Of a stretch of DNA of 64,000 bases, positions 20,039 to 27,794 are shown one piece after another; within the stretch, counting starts at the first letter, position 1, and each line of letters begins with the position of its first letter. Origin of the DNA: Pseudocalidococcus azoricus BACA0444 (GTDB lineage: Bacteria > Cyanobacteriota > Cyanobacteriia > Thermosynechococcales > Thermosynechococcaceae); the NCBI RefSeq assembly GCF_031729055.1, contig NZ_JAVMIP010000017.1, positions 1 to 64,000 of the forward strand. Direction: 5' to 3'. The notes beneath the pieces are model-generated. The model was not told where the DNA came from and did not search any database. It saw nothing but the letters and a program-made list of their open reading frames with translations. Position numbers and translations under genes: made by a program.

Positions 20039-21991
20039 TTAATGGCAATGGCCCGTGGGAGTAGAGCTAGGGTTAATGGCGGAATTGGGGGGGACATCCA
20101 GGCCAGGATTGCGATCAAAAAAGCCAAAGGGTTTGAGATGAAAGCCAATATAGGCAGCGGGCATAATCGGCCAATCTTCCGGACGGGGAATGTGATGGTG
20201 GCCAAAGTTATACCAAACCACCACATCAGTATTGTCTAGATCACGATTAGCCTGCGTCCATTTTTGTAAACCTTCACCCCCCGGATGTTGATTGGGATAA
20301 TCACCGGATGGGAAATTTTCATCAGGATGGTAGGGGGTAGCCCAAAAGTGGGTATTGAGAAAGCCAGCCCGTTTGATCACCCAGGCCTGGTCATTGGCAA
20401 AGGGTAAACAGGTTTCGCTGGGAATTAACTTATAGGCTACGGGCTGTCCCAGATAGTTTTTCACATTGGGATTGGCAATCAACCAACTCCGGGCAATAAA
20501 GGGATCGACTAACTGCTGGGCTTCCTGTTCTGTTTTCAATAAGACTTTTTTGGCTACAAACGCATTCATTTGTGGGTTCTCGGGGCCTGGGGGAACTGCC
20601 TCTGTATGGGACTCATAAATGGAGTTTTCTTCACCATCAATACTCATATCTAGCCGCATACAGAAGAAATGCTGATGATTTAGGGCATTGAGTTCCGGTG
20701 CCACTAGGGTGCCATATTGAGGCGTATCTCCAACTGCGGCACAGAGTAAAATTCCGGTCAATTTCACTTCATATTGAATCGTGCCATCCTGATAGAAATA
20801 CCAGAAAAAGCCATACTCGTAATTATCAATCGAGGCAATAAACGACAGCACTAATCGTCGCGACCGCCGCACCTCTGTGGCCTCTAATCGCCAATCCACG
20901 TGTTTCCAGAGAATCCCATAATCTTCTTCGTGGAGGCAAATGGCATTTTCAATGAGAACCGCTCCCCCCCGACTATCATTGATCACTGCATCAAAGTAGT
21001 AGATTTCTCCCAAGCAATCACAGCCAAGTTTGAGGGAATTTGCCAGACTGCCCAGGCCAATTTCACCGACATCAAAGGCATTTTTGCGCACGTGTTGGGG
21101 GCGGGGATCCCCATAGGGAACAACCATTTCTGCCATGGACGCTCGATAGATAATTGGTCGCAGCCGGCCTTGATCTTCATAGCCCACGGTATAGAGTACT
21201 AGTCCTTCCCGCGGTGTAAAGCCAACTCGGATTTGCCACTTCTGCCATTTAATTAACTGTCCCAAGACTTCAAAACTGGGGCCATCGGGTTGGACAATCT
21301 GGAGCGGTTTAATATCGGTGCGAGGATTTTTGATAAACTCAGCGGCATAATTCCCGTCCGTGGGTGGAACTGGCACGACCCCATAATCCTCAACCTTGAT
21401 GACCTGCATTTTGTTCAGATCAATGACGGGAACCAGGCCCTCAATGGGGTGGGCATAGGCGTTGTCGTGGGGACTCATCCGTAACCAAACAATGGCCCGT
21501 GCCAGGCGAACTCCCTTTTCTTCAGGAATATCGAAATAACCAGGCACCCAGGGATCAATCATCACCAGATCCAGGTTGTTGATTCCCCGGCGTTGGATCG
21601 CGGCCTGGAAATCGGGATGGGCTTTGATCGCTTGCTCGGCCTCCACGACTTCATCGGTCATGATCCGCGGTGTCACTCCCGGAATTTCCGTCCAGGCCCC
21701 AACCTTTCCCAGGTTCAAATTCACGACAGCTTCATAGGTTTTGCCCGTGTCGTTATCTAAGAGGACAATCTTGGCCTGGCGAAGAATCTCATCTCCGGGC
21801 TTGAAGCCATAAACCACTGCTTTATCTGGTTCCTGGAGGGTGACGGTGGAAAAGCGATAATGCCGCCCCAGATGTTTCTCTGCCTTGACAATAGCCACCG
21901 CTGCTGCCACTTCCTCGAGGGAAAGGGGATCCAGGGGATGGGAAAATTCAGAACGAATAGCAGTTTGGGGATGGCAGGCCGGAGCAGTCAT
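20039..21991 (-). CDS. Copper-containing primary-amine oxidase
   Basis: About 650 aa, oxidises primary amines to aldehydes with H2O2 and ammonia release. The self-processing topaquinone Tyr is in the consensus N-Y-E-Y (SIDNYEYGFFW, Y391 counting from this start), the catalytic Asp is in FDVGE (about D307), and copper ligands are HQHFFC plus a later His in the HHHIPRPEDWP region. All active-site pieces are intact. ATG 21989-21991 is preferred to a TTG 16 codons upstream. No signal peptide, so cytoplasmic. Next gene upstream on the strand is YciI, 73 bases away. Such oxidases are uncommon but known in cyanobacteria. Confidence 0.93.
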   Translation of the reverse strand: MTAPACHPQTAIRSEFSHPLDPLSLEEVAAAVAIVKAEKHLGRHYRFSTVTLQEPDKAVVYGFKPGDEILRQAKIVLLDNDTGKTYEAVVNLNLGKVGAWTEIPGVTPRIMTDEVVEAEQAIKAHPDFQAAIQRRGINNLDLVMIDPWVPGYFDIPEEKGVRLARAIVWLRMSPHDNAYAHPIEGLVPVIDLNKMQVIKVEDYGVVPVPPTDGNYAAEFIKNPRTDIKPLQIVQPDGPSFEVLGQLIKWQKWQIRVGFTPREGLVLYTVGYEDQGRLRPIIYRASMAEMVVPYGDPRPQHVRKNAFDVGEIGLGSLANSLKLGCDCLGEIYYFDAVINDSRGGAVLIENAICLHEEDYGILWKHVDWRLEATEVRRSRRLVLSFIASIDNYEYGFFWYFYQDGTIQYEVKLTGILLCAAVGDTPQYGTLVAPELNALNHQHFFCMRLDMSIDGEENSIYESHTEAVPPGPENPQMNAFVAKKVLLKTEQEAQQLVDPFIARSWLIANPNVKNYLGQPVAYKLIPSETCLPFANDQAWVIKRAGFLNTHFWATPYHPDENFPSGDYPNQHPGGEGLQKWTQANRDLDNTDVVVWYNFGHHHIPRPEDWPIMPAAYIGFHLKPFGFFDRNPGLDVPPNSAINPSSTPTGHCH

Positions 21992-22063
21992 GATTTGAGC
22001 CGAAAAAGTCAAAGAGGTACTGATCCCATCTTGACGCAAAAATCTGTGGAGATGCCCCCTGCC

Positions 22064-22336
22064 CTAGCCGATGGCCTGGATCCACTCTTTAATTTCGTAA
22101 TCAGTCCAAATCCCGTTTTGCCAATAGGGATCCCCCGTGACAAGAGCCTCCACAACCTCTTGGGATACGGCCTCATAGATGGCGACAAACAGGGTCAGGT
22201 CTTTGGTGGGGCCAATGGTGATCAAAATACCCTGTTCTTTTTGGGCTTGCAGGCCAGCGAGGTGAGCCTCACGATAGGGGGCGCGTTTTTCTAGTACATC
22301 CGCACAGTAATGACCGATTGCCACAAATTTTGCCAT
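22064..22336 (-). CDS. YciI family protein
   Basis: About 90 aa ferredoxin-like dimeric alpha/beta barrel protein. The YciI pattern is clear: AIGHYCADVLEKRAPYREAHLAGL (catalytic-type His and Asp in the first helix region), GPTKDLTLFVAIYEA, and DPYWQNGIWTDYEIKEW at the C-terminus. The family includes muconolactone-isomerase-like and dehydrochlorinase-like enzymes; this one has no known substrate. ATG 22334-22336. Its promoter region and first 20 codons are duplicated at 23344-23452, on the other side of the foreign cassette. Confidence 0.88.
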   Translation of the reverse strand: MAKFVAIGHYCADVLEKRAPYREAHLAGLQAQKEQGILITIGPTKDLTLFVAIYEAVSQEVVEALVTGDPYWQNGIWTDYEIKEWIQAIG

Positions 22337-22382
22337 AACCCAGCGTCTCAATTTTTTGTCGGTTTTTAGATTTTACCGCCGG
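22275..22382. repeat. 108-bp direct repeat, left copy
   Basis: Perfectly identical to 23345-23452 (offset 1070). It covers the first codons of the YciI gene (62 bases) and 46 bases upstream of its ATG. Match ends sharply on both sides: the base before differs (A versus C) and the base after differs (C versus G). The two copies bound the AT-rich cassette. Confidence 0.97.
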
Positions 22383-22476
22383 CCTGGTGATAAGGGCTAA
22401 GATGAGTTTATAGTTCCAACCTCAGGGCAAGCCAAGAGCGATATAATCTTTTAAAGCCTTTTGGAGCTATCCTTTT

Positions 22477-22722
22477 ATGGTCATTAAAAAAAAAATAAAA
22501 CTAAAGTATAGACAGGCATCTTTTCTAGAAGGGGCTTCACGTATCTTTGACATAACTGGTATTTTCCAAGATGAGGTTATGATTATTAATCGCAAACCAA
22601 GATCAAAATCTCTTCCAGAAAAAATAAAAAATGACGACAAAAATAATCTTTTTTCAGCTACTCATCAAATCAATCAAGATGTTAAAGTTGTGACCATTAA
22701 AGCGCGGCATCGTTTACGCTAA
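22477..22722 (+). CDS. Hypothetical basic protein in repeat-bounded cassette
   Basis: 81 aa with a Lys/Arg-rich N-terminus (KKKIKLKYR) and a basic C-terminus (KARHRLR); no membrane segment or recognised domain. Very AT-rich codons. It starts with ATG 22477 preceded by a weak GGAG (22461-22464) and sits 50 bases before the DUF2335 gene on the same strand, so the two probably form one transcript. Role unknown; a nucleic-acid-binding or regulatory partner of the membrane protein is only a guess. Confidence 0.5.
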   Translation: MVIKKKIKLKYRQASFLEGASRIFDITGIFQDEVMIINRKPRSKSLPEKIKNDDKNNLFSATHQINQDVKVVTIKARHRLR

Positions 22723-22772
22723 TTACAATTTTTATAATTTTATAATTCGTACTAATATTTACTTTTAAGATA

Positions 22773-23333
22773 ATGTCTGATTCAGAGTTTAAGAAAGAAG
22801 AGTTTAAAGAAGAAATTAATCCTGTCAAATCAGATTTACTAAAGCCTGAAGATATTTCATATCCAGAGCAAAACTCCTCTCAGTTATTTGTTTCATATCA
22901 GGAAGGTCCAATATCCCCCGCAGAACTTGAAGGTTACAACAAATTTGATCCTGAATTTGCTCAAGAATACTTAAGAGAAATAATTAGTGAAATACATCAC
23001 CGGAGACAGATAGAAGTAGAGAGGCTCAAGCTAAGAAATGCTGAATTGAGTCTTGAAAGTGAAGTAGTTAAAACCCAAGAGCGAATCTTTTCCAGTAATC
23101 AAAGGCGTTCTATTCTCGGCTCGATTTTGGGTTCTGTGATTGCTCTCACCGCTGTTGGATCTGCAACCTTTTTAGGGATTCAAGGGCGAAAAGAAGTTGC
23201 AATTGCAGTAGTGGGTTCTTTGGCCGGAACAGCCGTGATTATCTATGGTACGGATGCTTATAACAAAGGACGAAAAAAAGAACTTGACTCTGGGCTAACT
23301 AATTCTTCTGAAGATAGTAACGAAGATAACTAA
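22773..23333 (+). CDS. DUF2335 family membrane protein
   Basis: 186 aa. The DUF2335 pattern is recognisable: a GPISPAELEGYNKFDPEFAQ start (45-64; family consensus G-P-x-P-P-x-x-L-x-x-Y), a charged helix EYLREIISEIHHRRQIEVERLKL (66-88) and two membrane segments at about 113-136 and 141-159, then a short acidic cytoplasmic tail. Function of the family is unknown; members are often found in accessory and mobile regions. AT-rich, unlike flanking genes. It ends 11 bases before the right 108-bp repeat, so it is carried entirely within the cassette. Confidence 0.72.
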   Translation: MSDSEFKKEEFKEEINPVKSDLLKPEDISYPEQNSSQLFVSYQEGPISPAELEGYNKFDPEFAQEYLREIISEIHHRRQIEVERLKLRNAELSLESEVVKTQERIFSSNQRRSILGSILGSVIALTAVGSATFLGIQGRKEVAIAVVGSLAGTAVIIYGTDAYNKGRKKELDSGLTNSSEDSNEDN

Positions 23334-23343
23334 GTAGAAATCG

Positions 23344-23406
23344 CTAGGGGGCGCGTTTTTCTAGTACATCCGCACAGTAATGACCGATTGCCACAAATTT
23401 TGCCAT
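23344..23406 (-). pseudogene. Truncated duplicate of YciI N-terminus
   Basis: Minus-strand copy of the first 20 YciI codons (from ATG 23404-23406) ended by TAG at the exact junction of the repeat with the cassette (23344-23346). The peptide would be MAKFVAIGHYCADVLEKRAP. It arises from the 108-bp duplication and cannot be functional as an enzyme. Confidence 0.85.
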
Positions 23407-23452
23407 AACCCAGCGTCTCAATTTTTTGTCGGTTTTTAGATTTTACCGCCGG
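23345..23452. repeat. 108-bp direct repeat, right copy
   Basis: Exact copy of 22275-22382, in the same orientation. Together they bound 962 bases (22383-23344) of AT-rich DNA with two plus-strand genes. Complete identity implies a recent event or active homogenisation. Confidence 0.97.
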
Positions 23453-23541
23453 GCCTGGATCAAGGGGTTGGGTTTGTTATTCGCACGAAAAAGCTGAGAG
23501 TTTTTGATCAAGTGATTAAAGTTGAAACACGATCGCTGATC

Positions 23542-23547
23542 AGGAGG
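23542..23547 (+). promoter_or_regulatory. Strong Shine-Dalgarno for 43-aa gene
   Basis: AGGAGG at 23542-23547, seven bases before the ATG at 23555, is a full anti-16S match and supports the tiny gene that follows. Confidence 0.7.
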
Positions 23548-23554
23548 TTTAACA

Positions 23555-23686
23555 ATGCAGATCAAACACTGGCAGGCTAGTGGGCAACCCCAGGCCCGGA
23601 GTCGGAAAACCCCCAAAGTAGTGCGGCGACAGAAACGGGCTTTGGCTCGACTCGCCCAAAAACTGCGCCTTAGACCCAAAGGCTAG
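23555..23686 (+). CDS. Small highly basic protein (43 aa)
   Basis: 43 codons from ATG 23555 to TAG 23684-23686, beginning MQIKHWQASGQPQARSRK. It has 13 Arg/Lys and no acidic residue, predicted pI above 12. The strong AGGAGG, the host-like codon use and CAGGCCC-type text support a real gene. No known domain; the composition suggests RNA or ribosome binding. It stands 104 bases before the ARPP-1 gene on the same strand and could be part of that unit. Identity is otherwise unknown. Confidence 0.6.
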   Translation: MQIKHWQASGQPQARSRKTPKVVRRQKRALARLAQKLRLRPKG

Positions 23687-23789
23687 GAGGCAACCCTCAG
23701 AACGTCCTCAAACATGGCCAGAGGTCAGTTGTTAGCTGGCCCAGTTACCAAAGATTACCCAAGATATTCTTTATTGATAGAGAAAACTT

Positions 23790-24725
23790 ATGACTCCCAT
23801 TCCCGCCTTGTTAGCCCAAATCTGCCTGGGAAAACCCCAATCCCACCGCAACCTAACTCTTTACCCCTTGATTGCCAAAGACCATCCTGCCTTAGATTAC
23901 CTCACCCTTGACCAGGCCCTGCAAGCCAAAACCGTCAAAATTACGGAAGTTTCCGAAGGCGGCAGTGTCCCAGAACTTTACTTTCTGAACCAAGGGGATA
24001 GGGCGGTGCTGTTGTTGGATGGTGAGGAGTTAGTGGGGGCTAAGCAAAACCGAATTGTCAACTTAAGTATTCTGGCCAGTGGCCATAGCACAATCAAAAT
24101 TCCGGTTTCCTGTGTTGAACAAGGGCGATGGCACTATCGCGAGCGAGAATTTACAACCTCAGACCGGAGTTATTTTGCCAAGGGTCGGGCCAAGAAAATG
24201 GATCGGGTCTCCACCTCCCTCCGACAGCGGGGCCAACGGGATGGTCATCAGGGGGAAGTCTGGGACGAAGTGAACGAGATGTCTGATGCGCTGGATACTT
24301 TGAGTGACACGAGGGCCATGGCCGATATTTATGAACAGTCAGAAAACCAGTTACAGTCCTACTTGGCAGCCTTTGGCATTGTCCTGAATCAGGTGGGGGC
24401 TATTTTTGCAATTAATAATCAAATCATAGGTCTGGAGTATTTTGATTGCCCGCCGACTTTTAGCCATTTGTTCCCCAAGCTGCTCCGTAGTTATGCCATT
24501 GATGCCCTCAGTCAAGCCCAAGCTTCCCAAAATCCAGCTAACCCGGTCAATGTCATGGACTTTCTGACTAAGCTGGCCAGATCAACTGTGGAAAGTTTTC
24601 CGGCCTTGGGGGAAGGATTTGATTTACGCTTAACCAGTCCCACAACGGTTGGCAGTGTCCTGTTTGCCCGTGAACGGGTGATCCATTGGAGTGCCTTTCG
24701 GCGTATATCTGAAGCGAACCTATGA
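23790..24725 (+). CDS. ARPP-1 (DUF6569) family protein
   Basis: 311 aa matching the ARPP-1 / DUF6569 family ('ARG and rhodanese-phosphatase-superfamily-associated protein'). Recognisable core: NLTLYPLIAKDHPALDYLTL (25-44), EGGSVPELYFLNQGDRAVLLLDGEELVGAKQNRIVN (about 57-92) and the IPVSCVEQGRWHY turn (about 105-117). No membrane segment. Biochemical function is unknown. It overlaps the next gene by the four bases ATGA (24722-24725), indicating translational coupling with the kinase-WYL protein, so they probably act in one process. Confidence 0.8.
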   Translation: MTPIPALLAQICLGKPQSHRNLTLYPLIAKDHPALDYLTLDQALQAKTVKITEVSEGGSVPELYFLNQGDRAVLLLDGEELVGAKQNRIVNLSILASGHSTIKIPVSCVEQGRWHYREREFTTSDRSYFAKGRAKKMDRVSTSLRQRGQRDGHQGEVWDEVNEMSDALDTLSDTRAMADIYEQSENQLQSYLAAFGIVLNQVGAIFAINNQIIGLEYFDCPPTFSHLFPKLLRSYAIDALSQAQASQNPANPVNVMDFLTKLARSTVESFPALGEGFDLRLTSPTTVGSVLFARERVIHWSAFRRISEANL

Positions 24726-26857
24726 CTCAGACCTTTCCATTAAAACCCCTGATCTGTCACTGCTTAGTTGGCCCTCCCAGTAGTGGTAAGACGACTTTTG
24801 CCAAAATTTTAGAAACTCACCTAGGAGAACAGGGCCAACCCACTCAGATTGTCAGTGCGGATCAGATCCGCGAGCAGTTATATGGGGATGTGGCAATTCA
24901 GGGGGCCTGGTCAGACATAGAACCGCAGTTATTAGACCAAATGGAACGGGCGATCTCGGTTGGGAAATCGGTGATTTACGATGCAACGAATGCCTATCGC
25001 TGGTGGCGGCAAAGTTTATTGATCAAACTGGCTAAATTGGGGGTGCAGTGGGTGGCCTGGCAATTAACAACTCCGCTGGAAACTTGCTTGGCCTGGAATC
25101 AAGCCCGCGACCGTCATGTACCAACCTTGGTCATTCAGGAATTTGCCCAGGCCTTAAAAAGTTTTCCAGTCATCCCCGCCGAAGGGTTTACCGCCATTTT
25201 TACTATCAACCCCGCCCTAGGAACTTTAGAACACCTCCAAGCCAATATTGCAAAATCCCTAGCCGCATTGCCCCTAAGCCAAAAAAACCGCAAAAATCGA
25301 ACTCAACATATCCTGCCCCACCGCTATTCTCGGCTTTTGGATTTTGATCGCCTCCTCCATTTGCTATCCCTCATCATCCGTTATCCAGGCCTGGGGAATT
25401 TCCGGCATGAGAATCCAGAGCAGCTTTTAGACCTCCTCAAAACCGATACCTTACCCCCGTTATTAACTGGCCTGGATGAGATTGCAGCGGTGATGGCCAG
25501 TCAATACCATCAAATTTATGCAGATTTAGGAGCCTTAAAAGCAGATTTAGATTGGTTAGATGACAATAGCTTTTTCAGTCAAGCAACCGTAGATCAACCC
25601 CTGAGCCAGCCCGTCCCAGCCCCGACTGAGTTTATGGCCCATCGGTATAGTGATTGGTTGGGGTTTCAGCGGCTTTTTGCGACTCTGCGCTATATTCTTC
25701 ACCATCCCCTCGAACAAGAGGATTATCGGGAAGCGGCTCAAGCCAAGAATATGGTGGATTGTTTAGCCGAGCGACTCTACGCAGCCAAGATTCTCCCCAA
25801 CCCAGAAAACACCACCTTACGGAAAGATATTCAACTGGTTTTTAATCCCTATCGCCTCCTCCCTGATAAGACTTTACGCAAGGGGTACTGCCTGGGGACT
25901 GGAATTTTGACGGAAGAAGACCTGCTCCGGGTTTATGAGTTAGCCGCCGAACAGGTCAAAGGTCTCAATGATGTTATGGCCCAGGCCACGGTAGAACGAT
26001 TTCAAAAACGCTTGGCATGGGCCCAGTTTAATCTTGCCGATTATGAGCCGGTGCGGGTTATTGCCAGTGGCAGTATTGTCAGTCCCAAATTCTTAAATTT
26101 TACCTCTTTAGCTTCAGTCACCGCCTTAACTGATTTGGAATCCTATATTCGCTCCGGTCAGAAGATTCGGATTGGCCGCCAGCGGGGATCGGCAACATTT
26201 GACAGTTTTAAGGATTTCATGCCGGAAGAAGATATTTGGCCCCTCGAAATTATTTTTCACAACATTGCTTGGTATTTGGGCTATGAGTTGGCCTCAGGCG
26301 AGTCTCAAGGCTTGTTGCGCTACGAACGATTAGATCGGTTATATCAAGCCAAACAGTATAGCCAGGTTGCAACCCGTACCGCCAAACAACAGCAACGGGC
26401 CCGCAATCAACTCCAAAAACTCCGCAGGTATAGTGCAGGTATTTTCCTGGGGGTGGATAAGCAGAAACAACAGGAATTTCTCAGCCTTAGCCCTGCTCAA
26501 CGTCTGCAAAAGATGGTCACCCTAAAACTGCAATTTACGGAGGCCCTGTTTAAGTTTGTCAGTGAAGGAACCCAGCGATTCCCGTTTGAACAATTAAAAA
26601 TGACTCCCCCACCCAGCCGATCAATTCATCATCATTCTGACCTGAAGCAAATCTTTACCTTAGGTCGAGCCGCAGATCCTATCCATCCCTACCGAATGAA
26701 CGTCCTACTCCCGGCCTGGTCCTTTGAAGATGTCACCCTTAAGGCCTGGATTTTAGGATTTGGGCCGGGGGTTAAGGTCATTGCCCCAGATGCATTTCAG
26801 CAAATAATTATCCAAGAGGTTCAACAAACCCAACAGCTTTATGATTCGGCTCACTAA
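24722..26857 (+). CDS. P-loop kinase fused to WYL-type domain
   Basis: 711 aa. The N-terminus is a P-loop nucleotide kinase of the polynucleotide-kinase/zeta-toxin type: Walker A GPPSSGKTT (17-25), SADQIREQLYGD (45-56) and YDATNAYRWWRQSLL (about 80-94), with an Arg-rich lid. A long helical linker follows, then a WYL-like domain at about 450-560 containing SLASVTALTDLESYIRSGQKIRIG and EIIFHNIAWYLGYELASG. WYL domains bind ligands and often regulate defence or stress systems; the pairing with a kinase here suggests RNA/nucleotide phosphorylation under ligand control. Coupled to ARPP-1 by ATGA overlap. Substrate unknown. Confidence 0.72.
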   Translation: MTQTFPLKPLICHCLVGPPSSGKTTFAKILETHLGEQGQPTQIVSADQIREQLYGDVAIQGAWSDIEPQLLDQMERAISVGKSVIYDATNAYRWWRQSLLIKLAKLGVQWVAWQLTTPLETCLAWNQARDRHVPTLVIQEFAQALKSFPVIPAEGFTAIFTINPALGTLEHLQANIAKSLAALPLSQKNRKNRTQHILPHRYSRLLDFDRLLHLLSLIIRYPGLGNFRHENPEQLLDLLKTDTLPPLLTGLDEIAAVMASQYHQIYADLGALKADLDWLDDNSFFSQATVDQPLSQPVPAPTEFMAHRYSDWLGFQRLFATLRYILHHPLEQEDYREAAQAKNMVDCLAERLYAAKILPNPENTTLRKDIQLVFNPYRLLPDKTLRKGYCLGTGILTEEDLLRVYELAAEQVKGLNDVMAQATVERFQKRLAWAQFNLADYEPVRVIASGSIVSPKFLNFTSLASVTALTDLESYIRSGQKIRIGRQRGSATFDSFKDFMPEEDIWPLEIIFHNIAWYLGYELASGESQGLLRYERLDRLYQAKQYSQVATRTAKQQQRARNQLQKLRRYSAGIFLGVDKQKQQEFLSLSPAQRLQKMVTLKLQFTEALFKFVSEGTQRFPFEQLKMTPPPSRSIHHHSDLKQIFTLGRAADPIHPYRMNVLLPAWSFEDVTLKAWILGFGPGVKVIAPDAFQQIIIQEVQQTQQLYDSAH

Positions 26858-26890
26858 TTGGGACTTAAGAATAGGATGCCAACTTTGAAT

Positions 26891-27697
26891 TTAGCCCTTG
26901 ATCCCGGTTAAACCAGCTTTTAAGTCCTGACATAACTGCTTGACTGCGGCGAGGGCTACCTGTTTATCGGCCTGGGCTAGACGAGAGACAAAGGCACTGC
27001 CGACAATGGCTGCATCGGCCCCCCAATCCCGCACTTGTACGGCCTGGTCTGTCTGGGAAATCCCAAAGCCAACCCCAATCGGTTTATCGGTAATATTTTT
27101 CAAAGTGGTTAACATCGTTCCCACCCGGTTTTGCATCTCCGCCCGCATGCCCGTGACCCCGGTGGTACTGACCAGATAAATAAACCCCTGGGAGCGTTGG
27201 GCAATGGCCGCCATTCGTTCTGGGGACGTGGTTGGGGCCACCAAAAGCGTTAATTCCAGGCCCAGGTCTGTGGTCAACTCCAACACCCCATCTGCTTCCT
27301 CAAGGGGTAAATCAGGAATCACCAGGCCCTGGACTCCCGCCGCTGCGACCCGGGTTAAAAAAGCTCGAATCCCTTGGTGATAGATGGGATTGAAATAGGT
27401 AAATAAAATTAGCGGGGCCTGGATTGTCGGGCGTAATTCTTTCACCAATCCTAAAACCTGCTCCAAACGGGTTCCTTTTTGTAATGCGCGGGTCGCAGCC
27501 GCCTGAATCACGGGGCCATCAGCCAGGGGATCCGCATAGGGAACTCCCAATTCAATCAGGTCAGCCCCATGTTGATCCAAAATTTTCAATGCCGCGGCGG
27601 TCGTTTCTAAATCTGGGTCTCCGGCCGTAATAAACGGAATTAAGCCACAGGCCTGGTGGGCGCGTAAATTAGCAAAGCATTGGGAAACAGAAGTCAT
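26891..27697 (-). CDS. trpA: Tryptophan synthase alpha chain
   Basis: Cleaves indole-3-glycerol phosphate to indole in the alpha2beta2 tryptophan synthase. 268 aa. Active-site residues are in [16 protein letters not shown] (the Glu and Asp pair at about 49 and 60) and the phosphate-binding [27 protein letters not shown] near the C-terminus. ATG start. Stands alone; trpB and the rest of the pathway are not in the window, as usual for the dispersed trp genes of cyanobacteria. Confidence 0.97.
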   Translation of the reverse strand: MTSVSQCFANLRAHQACGLIPFITAGDPDLETTAAALKILDQHGADLIELGVPYADPLADGPVIQAAATRALQKGTRLEQVLGLVKELRPTIQAPLILFTYFNPIYHQGIRAFLTRVAAAGVQGLVIPDLPLEEADGVLELTTDLGLELTLLVAPTTSPERMAAIAQRSQGFIYLVSTTGVTGMRAEMQNRVGTMLTTLKNITDKPIGVGFGISQTDQAVQVRDWGADAAIVGSAFVSRLAQADKQVALAAVKQLCQDLKAGLTGIKG

Positions 27698-27794
27698 CAG
27701 AAATTAATGCACCATGCAAGAATAGGTCAACCAGCGTCACAGCCTGAAATTCACGATTCTTAATGGCAACTTAAGCTCCGGCCATTAAGCTAGG

